DNA of 64,000 nucleotides, from NCBI GenBank assembly GCA_963576765.1, contig OY755213.1:18531929-18595928 (forward strand), read 5' to 3'. A program made the translations under genes and the position numbers. The stretch's first letter is position 1; every line of letters begins with the position of its first letter. The notes beneath the pieces are model-generated. The model ran no database searches. It had not been told where the DNA came from and saw nothing but the letters and a program-made list of their open reading frames with translations. Source of the stretch: Draba incana. Lineage: Eukaryota; Streptophyta; Magnoliopsida; Brassicales; Brassicaceae. This document shows positions 45,952 through 56,211 of the stretch, one piece after another.

Positions 45952-47094
45952 TGATATGCTCAAATTAAACCTAAGAGCTATTTTCTCAAACAAAGAGATC
46001 AATGCAGTACTTAAGGTATCGAAATCCACAGGGAATCAATGAAACACAAAAGATTTAATGAGTTCAGATTATGCTAAGCAGAATTATGAGAATGCAAGTA
46101 AACAAAGCAATTAAAACGGTTGTGAGAATCAATAGAGAAAAGCGCTATGCACAGGAAAATCTCAGGTGAATCAGATATGCAGATGATCAATTAGCAATAG
46201 GATTTATGAAGCTCAGTTCCTAAACCTGAACACGAAAGTAAAACAAACCAGCTTCCGCTGCGAATATTATCTATGAATAAATCCAAGAAAACCAAATTCC
46301 TTTGCGAATCCTATGAATCTAAACAAGCATTAGTTTCAGGTTCAATTGTTCACAAAACCCTAAGCCAAATTCCTTTGCGAATAGGAATTTTGCTCATCAA
46401 GAACTAGTTCAGGTTATCAATCAAACTGTCGTTTCTATTAATCAACCCTAGATCAGATTCAAGATAGCTAATCAAGAATCAGCAATAAGAACAAGTTAAG
46501 ATGAAGAACTTCTAATGATATTAATCCTAAGCAATTATGATCAGATCTAGCAAATCATCAACAACCTTTGATAAACCTAACAGGGAAACTACTCAGACAT
46601 ATCCATTGATGAAAACATGTTTATATTAAAAGATATATCAAAGAGTTAAGTAAAATAAAGGATGAAGCCTAAACAATGGCTTAAAACGTATATATAAAGG
46701 TCCCAAATCGACTAGAAAAGAAAAGTAAACATCTGGAACCTTTGGGCTTTGATCGGGCTTCTTCTCATTAAAATCTGGCTTTTTTCGTGAAGGGTGTCGA
46801 TCGACAGCCAGAATGCGTGTCGATCGACACGTGACACTCTGGAAAATCTTCATGTCTCACCAGACTTCCTGTCGATCGACGCTTAATTCCCTGTCGATCG
46901 ACGCTGGCTTTGCTGGCAGATTTTGACTTTTTGACGCTCCATTCCGCAATGCTCTAAAACTTCCAGTAAACATATTTTCTGCTCCAATCGGTCTAGTTCC
47001 TGTAAAGACTCTAAAAACACATAGAAAACACCAAAAGACTCTAAAACATGGACTTATATCATGGCTTAAACAGGGTAAAAACCATGATATATCA
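45952..47094 (-). mobile_element. 5' LTR of Athila-like element A
   Basis: 1143 bp, nearly identical to the 3' LTR; the visible differences are scattered single substitutions and one 7-bp gap near 46570. Palindrome pairs at about 46797-46830 and 46870-46905 are unchanged. Confidence 0.9.
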
Positions 47095-47593
47095 GCTGTA
47101 GTAACTACAAGCAGCCTCTTGATCAAAAGAGTTCTTGCTATTTTCCCTAGGATTCTCATGGTTTGGATCTGAAGTTGTTTTGAGACCATGAGCTTCAAAA
47201 CGTTCATCCATCAATTTAGCCATCTTAGCCGTAAGAGTAGCTGTGAGTGCCCATTTTTTTCTGAATCACAAGGATTTAACAAGTAAAAAAAAAATTTGAA
47301 AAGAAGAAAAATAGTTTTTAAACACAGATCTACAAACAAAACAATTTCTGCAATTCAGATTTAATAGGCAGTTGAAGAGTCGAATTTCTAAACACGATAA
47401 CACGACGAGTTTCTTTCCAAAACATGAGAGCGAATACAGATTATTATAGTTCACGATCTGATCTACACGTTTGAATCAAAAATCATGTGAAACGGATAAA
47501 TGAACAGCCCAAAATCGATACACGAATGTTACGCAAAAACAGAAGGAATTTGAAAGGATAGATACAACCTAACGAAGTAACTCTGATATCACT
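47095..47593 (-). pseudogene. N-terminal gag and leader of the interrupted gypsy element
   Basis: The minus-strand frame ALTATLTAKMAKLMDERF, then HGLKTTSDPNHENPRENSK and EAACSYYS continues directly into the gag at 40284 once element A is removed. Upstream is an AT-rich leader reaching a primer-binding-like TGATATCAGAG at 47581-47591. Confidence 0.72.
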
Positions 47594-48167
47594 TGACACG
47601 ATCCTAGAGAGGATGTTAGCCTATGGAGTCTTCGTTAGTTAATTTGGATCTGAACACAAGGGTTCCTTTGATTGATGAGCGGATATAAGATGAAGGGTTG
47701 ATTCTGGGTTTATGAATGCTTTGAATCAAAACCGAATGGATGCAGGGGATTGATCGATACGTGATTTTGTGAAAGATGAACAAGAGTGTGTGAACAAGGT
47801 ATTGGATATTACTCCAACAACATCAAACATATTGTAAGGGGGTTTTTGATAAAAAAGTTTGATAATCTTATCCAATGGTAAAATCAGAATACATATAGAG
47901 AGAAAAAGACTTGAAAAACGTTCATAATAAAAGCTCTACATGTAGAACATCTAGAAAAACAAATTTTAACTCAGTAACTCATAACTTGACTCAAAATTCA
48001 AATTTAAAAGAGAACACCCAAAATTGGGCTTTATTCAGCTTGTTATCAATGGGGCCAGAATAAGAGTGTGTGAACAAGCCTCATTAAAAACCTTGTCTAA
48101 AAAACCCAATGGGAAAAACCAGACCAAAAGAAAAGGAGCACAACTCACACACCTCCCATTGATAACA
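47594..48167 (-). mobile_element. LTR of the minus-strand gypsy element
   Basis: 574 bp, TGTTATCAATGGGAGG to GATCGTGTCA in sense orientation. It contains the common plant-LTR block CCCATTGGGTTTTTTAGAC / AAGGTTTTTAATGAGGC. Followed (sense) by a primer-binding-like AGTGATATCAGAG and preceded by a pol C-terminal tail. Confidence 0.72.
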
Positions 48168-48168
48168 T

Positions 48169-48405
48169 TTAGTTAGCTTGAATCACAACTAGAGTAGTTG
48201 GATTAGCTAAGTTAATAAGGTTGCTTTCAGCCTGACTTAGCAATGTGCTAATGGCTTGCTTTAATTTCTTGGCTTTAGACCTTGTGATGGGTCCAACAGG
48301 TAACTCCAAAACTCGTTGCATATTCTCTGGTTCAAGTTGCTCCTTAGCTCTTAGTTCATGTTCAAGTTGCTGGTTCATTATCATATCAAAGCCATTTCCT
48401 ATCAA
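48169..48405 (-). pseudogene. gypsy pol C-terminal tail
   Basis: The minus-strand frame contains LPVGPITRSKAKKLKQAIST, the TRSKAKK motif found at the end of many plant Ty3/gypsy polyproteins, and stops at the LTR edge. Sequence further right is unrelated or decayed. Confidence 0.7.
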
Positions 48406-48801
48406 CTCCTATCCGAGTTATTCTCTCCTATAGCTTAGGCCTACATTGCACCACTGGTTCCCCATATATACAAGACACAAAAACGTCATGCCACCATACT
48501 GAACTTCACAATCAATCAGATTCTTGATGAAGAATATAATCCTAATCCACTAAACTTCCCCCCCTCCCCCCCCCCCCCACATACCTACTGGTCATTAGTA
48601 AAAAACCTATCTTAACCCAACCAAGCTTGTAAATCAACTAGAACATTCCTCTTGTATTTTGTCTCCATCAAAAACATGACCTCATGAAAGTGTTTTTCAA
48701 GCAATTCCCTTAACCTTTGAATTGTCAGACCTTGTGCACATATAATTCCAACTAAATTAGCTCATTAAATGAAGGACATCCCCTCATTTGGGACCATCTC
48801 T
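48406..48801. other. decayed spacer with poly(C) tract
   Basis: No gene. A pyrimidine run of CCCCCC-T-C(14)-type at about 48559-48579 is the only notable feature. Confidence 0.35.
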
Positions 48802-49012
48802 TAGGGCATCTCCAACCCATCTCTATTTTTTCCCCTAAAAATAGAAATAGAAATATCAATCCCTTATTTTCTCTCCAACCCACTTTTATTTTCATCTCTA
48901 AAATAGAGATCTCTACATTTTTCTCTATAATTAGAGATAGAAATAGAGATTATCTCTATTATAGGGGGAAAAATAGAGATTCTCTAAAATAGATGAGTAC
49001 ATTGGAGTGAAA
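48802..49012. mobile_element. MITE-like fold-back element
   Basis: Starts GGGCATCTCCAACCCATCTC, a common start of plant MITEs. The interior alternates AATAGAGAT and ATCTCTATT blocks that fold back on themselves; the right end (ACATTGGAGTG) is the approximate inverse. The target duplication is not clear. Confidence 0.5.
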
Positions 49013-49227
49013 ATATGTTTTATTCCTAAGTTTCCTTTTCCTTTTAAATGTGATATGTTAGTATTTTGGTGTCTTTTACGCTTTGTTTCTTTAGTCTTTT
49101 TGGTTCTTTCTAGTTTATTTTGTGTCTTTTCAGGTTCTAGGAGGCTCTCGAGCATAGATTAGAGTCTGTGAGGGTCATTGGAGCAAAAAGGGACGAATCT
49201 GGAGGAAAGACAGTGATTTTCATAAAT

Positions 49228-49263
49228 CGAGCACCTGCTCGGTTTGGAGCGAGCACCTGCTCG
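49228..49263. promoter_or_regulatory. CGAGCA-CC-TGCTCG palindrome pair in LTR B
   Basis: CGAGCACCTGCTCG at 49228-49241 and 49250-49263, centres 22 bp apart. The same sequence pair recurs in the gag frame at 52358-52392. Confidence 0.88.
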
Positions 49264-49299
49264 CCTGAAGACCCAAGGAAGTCGAAGTCTCTGGAATCC

Positions 49300-49552
49300 G
49301 GACCGACCGGTCCGGATGAGAGGACCGAGCGGTCCACACTCGAAGATCCGAAGCCAGAAGTCTCTGGAATCCGGACCGACCGGTCCGGATGAGAGGACCG
49401 ACCGGTCCACATTCGAAGACCCGAAGCCAGAAGTCTCTGGAATCCGGACCGACCGGTCCGGATGAGAGGACCGACCGGTCCACACTCGAAGACCCGAAGA
49501 CATGCCTCGTGCTGACACGGACCGACCGGTCTGACATCAGACCGACCGGTCG
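49300..49552. repeat. tandem 73-bp repeat with GGACCG-AC-CGGTCC palindrome pairs
   Basis: Three units of 73 bp each carry one pair: centres 49306.5/49328.5, 49379.5/49401.5 and 49452.5/49474.5, every spacing 22. A fourth, diverged pair follows at 49525.5/49545.5 (spacing 20). Cores are GGACCGACCGGTCC with one AG-centre variant at 49322. Confidence 0.9.
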
Positions 49553-50633
49553 GGCTCCCAGAACCAAGTTGCCCTAAAATTTCCTTATAAATAAGTTGTA
49601 GCCACTTTCCAAGTGGGAGAGTTCTATTTTTCTGAGAGATTTTTCCCTGAGACGTTTTTTGAGAGCTGAGACTACTTGTTTCCATTGTTGAGATCCTTTC
49701 AAGGTGTTTTTCATTTCTAAGGATTTTGATTGTAAGAATTGGAGGATCATCCACAACTTTCCATTGAGAAGATTTCTTAAACCCTATTCTCTTATTTTAT
49801 CATGATGCTTTCTTCTCATTTGATTGCTGTGATTTTGTCCTCCATGACTGAGTAGTCTCATTGCTAGATTAGGGAAATTCAATGGTGGATTAGGATGATA
49901 GTGACTGAGCCAAATAGGAAATGTTATCATTTGTCTTCATCAATCGGGATTCATACTGCTTAGGCTAATTTGATCACCTAGTCTATGATTTTAGGATTAA
50001 CTTATTCACGAAAGTGCTCTAGGTTGCTAGATAAACCATTGATGAGCAATCGGTGTGTAACCAACGACAGTTGATTGTTACCATCGATTGTGAACAAATC
50101 GAACCAAATTGTTAATGCTTATCTTCATTTCTGAATTCGAACGACAGTTTATGCATTTAGGATGCTAGATAAAGTTATTGATGCATCACGACAGTGAGGC
50201 AATATTACATTCATGTTCGAGTTCTAGATTGCGCTAAATTGAATCCTGAATAGATTGCTCAGTCCATGATCCGAAACCACCGGCGAATGACTCTAATCTA
50301 GTGCCTTTATCTTATTGAATTTACATCATTTTTAGTTGCTATTTCGTTCATTAATTCGTCACAAACAAATTCCCATTTTATCTTAGCTTTAAACGATAAT
50401 CCATATTTTCATAGTGTGACCGTGGTCCCCGAGGATTCGATACCTAAAATACTACTGCTTTTGTCTGTGCACTTGCGGATACTATTTAGGTTTAAAACTT
50501 CACGTATCAAGTTTTTGGCGCCGTTGCCGGGGACCAATTACGTTGCCTTTGAATTTCGATTTAGTTTATAGTCTAAGAATTTATTTTTGCTAATTTTGTT
50601 TTCTTTTGTTTGCATTCGGTGTGTTTCAGGTGC

Positions 50634-52864
50634 ATGACCAGTAGAAGAACAAGAAGAAACATCACCGAATCCTTAATCAACGTTTCGAACGAAGAGTTAG
50701 CACGTATTGAACGAGAAAACCGTCGGCGAAGAAACTCACCGAATCCGGATAATATGGCTAATCAGGAGGAGATGAATGCTCAGTGGCAAGTGCTAAGGGA
50801 TCAGATTACTCAATTGCAAAGAAATCAACCACATGCCCCTCCAGCACAGCCGGGTATAGGGGATACGGATAATCCCCATGCCTACTATCAGAACCGTTCC
50901 GCCATTGTGATTCCAACTATTCAGAGGCAGGATTATGAGATCAAGCCTCAGATGATATCTCTGGTGAAACAACACTTGTTCCATGGATTACCGGCTGAAA
51001 TCCCGATGGATCACATTGAGAATTTCGAGGAAATCTGCACTACTACGGGGTCTAATGGAGTGCCGAGTGAATTTCTGAAGTGCAAGCTGTTTCCGTTCTC
51101 ACTCTCGGATAAGGCTTCTAGATGGTTGAAGTCTTTACCGGCTGGTTCTTTGAAGACTTGGGACGAAGTTAGAGCTGTGTTTTTGGACCACTTCTACACC
51201 AAGTCCAAAACTGCGTCTTTGAGGAACAAGATTTCTTCGTTTCGACAACATTCTGGTGAAGCTTTCGGTGAAGCTTGTGAAAGACTCAAGGAATACCGTA
51301 GGGAATGTCCTCATCACGGTTTCAAAGATGAGCAGATTCTTGGAATTTTCTACAATAAAGTTGACTGGGACTATAGGAATGCTCTTAACGCTGCAAGTAA
51401 CGGGGACTTCATGACCAAGACAAGGGATGGAGCCTTTGAGCTAATTGAGAACCTTGCTGCGAGTTCCAATAACAAAGCTCCCGAGTATGATAGGACTAAG
51501 AAGGTCGATAATGTTGACACTCAGAAAATGGACGAGTTGACGGCAAAGGTTAATCTGCTTCTTCGTGAGAATCAAAGGTCGGTAAAGCTTGTGGAAGAGA
51601 ATGAGGGAACTCTTATCCCTCAAGAGTTTGAGGATGATGAAGATGCTGGAGTTCAAGAGGTTAACTTCGTGACTGGCCAAGGATATCAAAACCGCGGTTT
51701 TAATTCCAACTATCGAACCCATCCTAACCTCTCTTACCGAAGCACTAATGTTGAGAACCCACAAGATCAGGTTTACCCGCAGCAAGCAAGTGCGAATCAG
51801 AGCAGACAAGGACAAGGATATCAGAAGTTCTATCTTAGTAACACTCAAGGGAAGCAATACGTCCCAAACCAGAACCAACAACAATTCACTCCGCAACCGC
51901 AAGCTACTACCGCGCCTACCTCTCAAGACGAGTTGAAGAGTCTCATGCAGCAGCTGATGGTCAATCAACAAAAGGCATCTACAGAGATAAACACAAGGGT
52001 GGAGCATATGTATAATGATCTAAACGCAAAGTACGAAGCTGTCACCGCGCACGTTAAGAAACTTGATACTCAAGTAGCTCAAACCGCTGAAGCTATCAAA
52101 AGACCAGCTGGGTCTCTTCCGGGACATGGTGAAGTTAATCCTAGGAAGGAGTATCAAGTTAATGCTGTTGAGTTGAGGAGTGGAAGGAAGATGGTACCGC
52201 CTACGATTACAAGCTCTCAAGTGAAGGCTAAGGAGAAGTTACCCGAGCATCAAGCTCATGAGGATGGTTTATTGGAAGAAGATATGAATGAGGAGGTTGA
52301 AACAAGCTCAAGAGCACCTCGAGTTTCTGTCCAAGTCGATTCTGCGAAAAAGTTTAGTGAGCACCTGCTCACTCCTACCGAGCACCTGCTCAGTCGAGAT
52401 GCTTCCAAGAAAACTTCCGAAATTCCGCCCGAGCGAATTTATGTACCAAAGGTCCCTTACCCAGTACCCCCAAGGAAGTCTAGAAGGGATTTGGAGAATG
52501 CGAAGTGTAAGGAAATGCTTAAGGATATCACGGTAAAGCTTCCTTTAACCGATGCCGTTCAAATGATTCCTTCACTCAAGAGGTACATGAAAGAGCTAGT
52601 CGCTGGAAAAGTCGTTGAGGATGAGAATGTGATGATGGTTTCCAAGGAATGTAGCGCCGTACTTCAGAGTAAGGTGTTGACAAAGAAGGGTGATCCGGGA
52701 AGATTTGTGATTTCCGTGAAGATTGGGCCTTGCACGTTTGCATGCTCATTGGTTGATTTGGGTTCCAGCGTTAATTTAATGCCTTATTCAGTTGCTAAAC
52801 GTTTAGGTTTAACTCATTTCAAACCAACTAAGATCTCTTTGGTTTTTGCAGACCGGTCTACAAA
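50634..52864 (+). CDS. element B gag-protease, open until CACTA insertion
   Basis: ATG at 50634 (MTSRRTRRNITESLINVSNE) opens 743 codons of Athila-type gag: IVIPTIQRQDYEIKPQMISL, then HLFHGLPAEIPMDHIENFEE, WLKSLPAGSLKTWDEVRAVF and CPHHGFKDEQILGIFYNKVD. A Gln/Asn-rich linker and a coiled-coil-like stretch (LKSLMQQLMVNQQKASTEIN) follow, then the protease start ACSLVDLGSSVNLMPYSVAKR, where the expected D-S/T-G reads DLG. The frame is cut at 52865 by a CACTA element and reads on into it spuriously. The open frame over 2.2 kb indicates a young insertion. Confidence 0.85.
52358..52392. promoter_or_regulatory. CGAGCA-CC-TGCTCG palindrome pair inside gag of element B
   Basis: TGAGCACCTGCTCA (centre 52364.5) and CGAGCACCTGCTCA (centre 52385.5), spacing 21, hence in the same reading frame; encodes SEHLLTPTEHLLS. 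Same core as the LTR pair at 49228. Confidence 0.87.
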
Positions 52865-53262
52865 CACTACAAGAAAACAGGGCCTTTTCCGACGGCCAAA
52901 ACCGTCTGTAAGCTGTCGGAAAAGGACGTATTCCGACGGTTTCCGACGGGAACAGGCCGTCGTTTCTATCACGTCGGAAAAACAAAAACCGTCGGGAATC
53001 CGTCGCTTATTTGCGACGGATTCCCGACGGATTTATGTCGGAGACCCAAAGGAGACGGAATTCCGACGGGTTTTGTTTTTCCGGCGATTAAAGACGGAAT
53101 TCCGACGGTGGTTGGTTTTCCGGCGATGAAAGACGGAATTCCGACGGATTCTGTTTTCCGGCGATGAAAGACGGAATTCCGACGGTTACCGTTTTCCGGC
53201 CATAACAGACGGAATTCCGACGGGTTCCGTTTTCCGGCAATAACAGACGGAATTCCGACGGT
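52865..53262. repeat. CACTA left terminal and subterminal repeats
   Basis: After the CACTA terminus come many TCCGACGG motifs in both orientations, then a run of about six direct units of GACGGAATTCCGACGG spaced about 39-43 bp (53053-53262) with linkers such as TTTTCCGGCGATGAAA. In other CACTA elements such repeats bind the TNPA protein. Confidence 0.85.
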
Positions 53263-53441
53263 TTAATTTTTTTTTTTTTTAAAATAAAAATTATTTAATT
53301 TAATAATATAATATATTAATATTTTTAATAATGAAAAATAAAAACTATTTAAAATAAAATATATTAAAATTTAAAATTACAAACTAATAAAATTAAAATG
53401 TGTTTTAAAGTTTTACAATCAAATTTAAAACTCTAAAAGGC

Positions 53442-55920
53442 CTATTCCGGCCTCCCGGTTCTGAAGAAGTTGGTCATCTTCTCTTCCATCGCTCTGAATT
53501 TTGCATCGGCCTCCTCCTTATCTCTCGCTCTCGCTTCCTCTACTGCCCTAAGCCGGTCGTGCAGCTCTTGGTTTTCCGCCTCCAACCTCCTATGACGATC
53601 ATATCGAACCGACGCAACAGACGAGCTACTCTCCTCAGGGAGGCCGTAAACACGGCCTCTGGTCTTGGGTGTCGCCTACAAAAATTTATTTTTTCAAATG
53701 TCATAACTTGTATTAAAAATAATGTTTAAATTCCATTAAATGTGAGACGGTTACTAACCTCGAAGGTGAACTGGTTGGTCATCTCGACTGGAACTTCGGT
53801 TGGCACCGGAGTTCCTTCCACGATCGGTTGCGATTGGAGGAACTCCTCCTCCCGCCTCTGCACAGCTTCCACGATTTCACGAGCAATCGGGTCTTCAATT
53901 TCACCGGTCTTCTTGTTGGTGTGCGAAAACTTGACCATATCGAGGTTGGAAGGATAGACACCGGTCTCCTCCATCTGTTACCATATACAATTACGTTACA
54001 GAATTCAAAAATTTTATGAAATATTTAATTACTTACTATTTTCCGAGCAGCTGAAGCCTTGCTAATTGCGCCGAGGTTGTGGGTCGCTTTTCCCTTCCCT
54101 TTCCGGTCGCTGTTGCGGTTAGTCGAGTGTTTCTCGGAGTCCGTCTTGGTTGCCTCTAACTCCCAGTGTCGAAGAAGTCCAGTCCACATCTCAGCGGGTT
54201 TATATTTGAAAACCTTTGCCACCTTCCCCTCTTTGTACCACTTGTCTTTCCACTCGTTCATCTTCAACGAGAACTTCCTCTTTGCCTTTTTGTCGAACTC
54301 CTTTCGGACCCTGGATGTGAGGACTGGGTCCCATGTAAAATCTTGCTGCAAAAAAAAAAACATTCCCGCATTAGTAATTAAATTAAGCGTCATATAAGAA
54401 ATACAATTGAAACAAATAAAATAAACTCTTACCGCAAATTGTCGGAACCAAGTGTCCTGGTCCTCTGGAGGCATGTCGTTGTACGTGGGGTAAGGTTTAT
54501 TGAGCATGGAGTTCATCATTTCGTTGATGGAACTCGTAATATCGTTTTGTGAGAATTGGAACCTATTAAATTGTTTATTAAATATTTATGTAAAATTATT
54601 AAATCCACAACATATTAAAATAAGACTTACCACGTCGTGTTAGGTGGCAAGTCTGGATCCAGACGCGTCAACCTATCACGCCCAGGTTGCGCCACAACCT
54701 GGTCGATGGTCAACGAGCTGGGGGCTGAGTGGCCTGTAGGCATGGGCTGAGACGGGAATGGGGTCTCCTCGGGGAATGGGGTCTCCTCGGGGAACTCGGT
54801 CTGACTCGGAGACCGACCTCCCCTACTAGAACTCGCACCACGTCTAGAGTTATGAAAATCCCCATAATTTGCCCTACGATTTCCGTATTTTGGAGATTTA
54901 GATTTTTTGGGATTTATGAAAATTGGAATGTATAAGATTTTGTGAGTTGCAGATTTTGGAATTTAGTTAATTGAAAATTTTACATTATGGTTTTTAAGGA
55001 TATTGGAGATTAGGGTTTTATGTAATTTATTGGTTTTATGTCATTGAATTAAGTTGGGGTTTTATGTCATTGAATTAAGTTGGGGTTTTTTAAAAATATT
55101 GTTTATTAAGAAATCGAAGTTTATGGAATTAGGTTTTGTTGGGAAATTGATATGTATAAATTTACATTTGTAAAAGTTTAAATTGTTTTATTAATGTTAT
55201 TTAAAATTGTAAGGATTTTAATACATTTTCATAAAATTTTGTATATATATATTATATATATAAATTTAGAGGATTTAACATTTTAAATTAATAGAAAAAT
55301 TGTTCGACGTTATACATTTTAAATTTATCAAATTTTAAATTTAGAGGATTTAAAGTTTTAAATTTACTTATTTTTATATAATGTATTGATTATTAAGGTT
55401 TAAAGTCTTTTATTAATGTGATAAAAATTTTAAATTATACGGATTTAAATAGATTACCTTCAAATATTCTATATAAGATATTTAGAAAATTACAATTTAT
55501 ATATTAATTATATATTAAATTATAAAAATCCCTAAAACTCACATAACACAAATGAAAATCTAATTATTAAAATTAGTAAACTCCAAAAATTATCAAATTT
55601 CAAAAATTTAATAACAAAATCACTAGAAACCTAATTTAATAAATTCATAAACCCTAAAATTATTATTTACTTAATTTGTTAATTCCTAATTCATTAAAAA
55701 ATTTCTTAAAATTAATTTTAGAAAATTTTTTAAACACTCTACAATTCCTAAAGAACAATTTTGGATCTATTAATTCTCATGAACACTTTCTTGACATTCT
55801 ACAATTTCGGATCTATAAAGCACCATGAACAATTACGGATCTATTAATCACCATGAACAATTTCGGATCCAGAACAACAATTAAAAATCATGAATAACAA
55901 TTTTGAAGGAAAACTTACAT
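53442..55920 (-). CDS. Transposase_24-type (TNPA-like) CACTA protein
   Basis: Exons 55919-55920, 54631-54822, 54433-54562, 54037-54345, 53759-53974 and 53442-53675 sum to 1083 nt, or 360 aa. The start codon appears split: AT at 55920-55919, then a 1096-bp GT-AG intron, then G at 54822 (MGGRSPSQTEFPEE). Domain order: Pro/Glu-rich N-terminus with repeated FPEETP, the conserved plant Transposase_24 region (DFTWDPVLTSRVRKEFDKKA, FSLKMNEWKDKWYKEGK, KPAEMWTGLLRHWELEATK), a conserved GVYPSNLDMVKFSHTNKKTG block, and a C-terminal coiled coil (LEAENQELHDRLRAVEEARA). This class is thought to bind subterminal repeats. Upstream GC-rich leader at 55925-56090. Exons 2-6 are firm; the first two bases are inferred from frame and splice sites. 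Confidence 0.82.
54823..55918 (-). other. AT-rich intron of the TNPA-like gene
   Basis: Donor ATGTAAGTTT side at 55918 and acceptor CTAGTAG at 54823. It is very AT-rich with no ORF. It is the long stretch that would separate A-T from G of the start codon. Confidence 0.6.
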
Positions 55921-56211
55921 AGTTTTTGCTTTAGTGAACGATGGAGATGATTGATGAGGGATGAGAAGAATCGGCGGTGGAACGGCGTCCAAACGGCGGA
56001 GAATCGGCGGTGGAACGGAGGAGAGTTTGATAATTTTTTGTTTTTTTACAGAACTGAGATCGGGGAAGACGAAGACTGTGGATTTAACAAGGGGTCCGAC
56101 GGAAATCAGACGGCTTTCCGACGGTAATAAAAATTTCCGACGGTACCTCCGACGGTTTTCCCGCTTTGACGAAGATTACGAAGTCTTTTGGCGGCTGGGC
56201 AAATTAGGGTT

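Larger units (their letters stand above)
40285..47094 (-). mobile_element. Athila-like LTR retroelement A, gag-protease only
   Basis: LTRs at 40285-41435 (3') and 45952-47094 (5'), ends TGATATATC...GAGCATATCA in sense orientation. Perfect 5-bp target duplication GCTGT (40280-40284 and 47095-47099) lies inside another gypsy element's gag. The primer-binding site TTTTGGCGCCGTTGCCGGGGA (adjacent to 45951) is the Athila type, and the purine tract AAGTCTGGGGGAG precedes the 3' LTR. The interior is only about 4.5 kb and encodes gag and protease; RT, RNase H, integrase and the env-like gene are absent. LTRs differ at under about 2 percent of sites by eye, so insertion is recent. It must depend on a partner for replication. 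Confidence 0.9.
49051..50509 (+). mobile_element. 5' LTR of Athila-like element B
   Basis: 1459 bp from TGATATGTTAG to TTCACGTATCA, followed by the Athila-type primer-binding site TTTTTGGCGCCGTTGCCGGGG. The first third carries ten palindromes in five pairs, with a TATA box (TTATAAATA at about 49585) about 35 bp after the last one. The 3' LTR is beyond the CACTA insertion and not in the window. Confidence 0.88.

Noticed and set aside
41136..49552. CRISPR-like array from the repeated GTCGATCGAC palindromes
   Set aside because: Units are only 10-14 bp, come in pairs and not in regular long arrays, and the genome is a plant nuclear genome.
49144..49754. Long overlapping ORFs on both strands around 49.1-49.75 kb
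   Set aside because: They are products of the GC-rich 73-bp tandem repeat in LTR B, which is open in several frames; the repeated protein strings mirror the DNA repeat.
52865..53129. C-terminal extension of the gag-protease ORF (FRR repeats)
   Set aside because: The frame runs across the CACTA terminus into subterminal repeats; the sequence after 52864 is not part of the retroelement protein.
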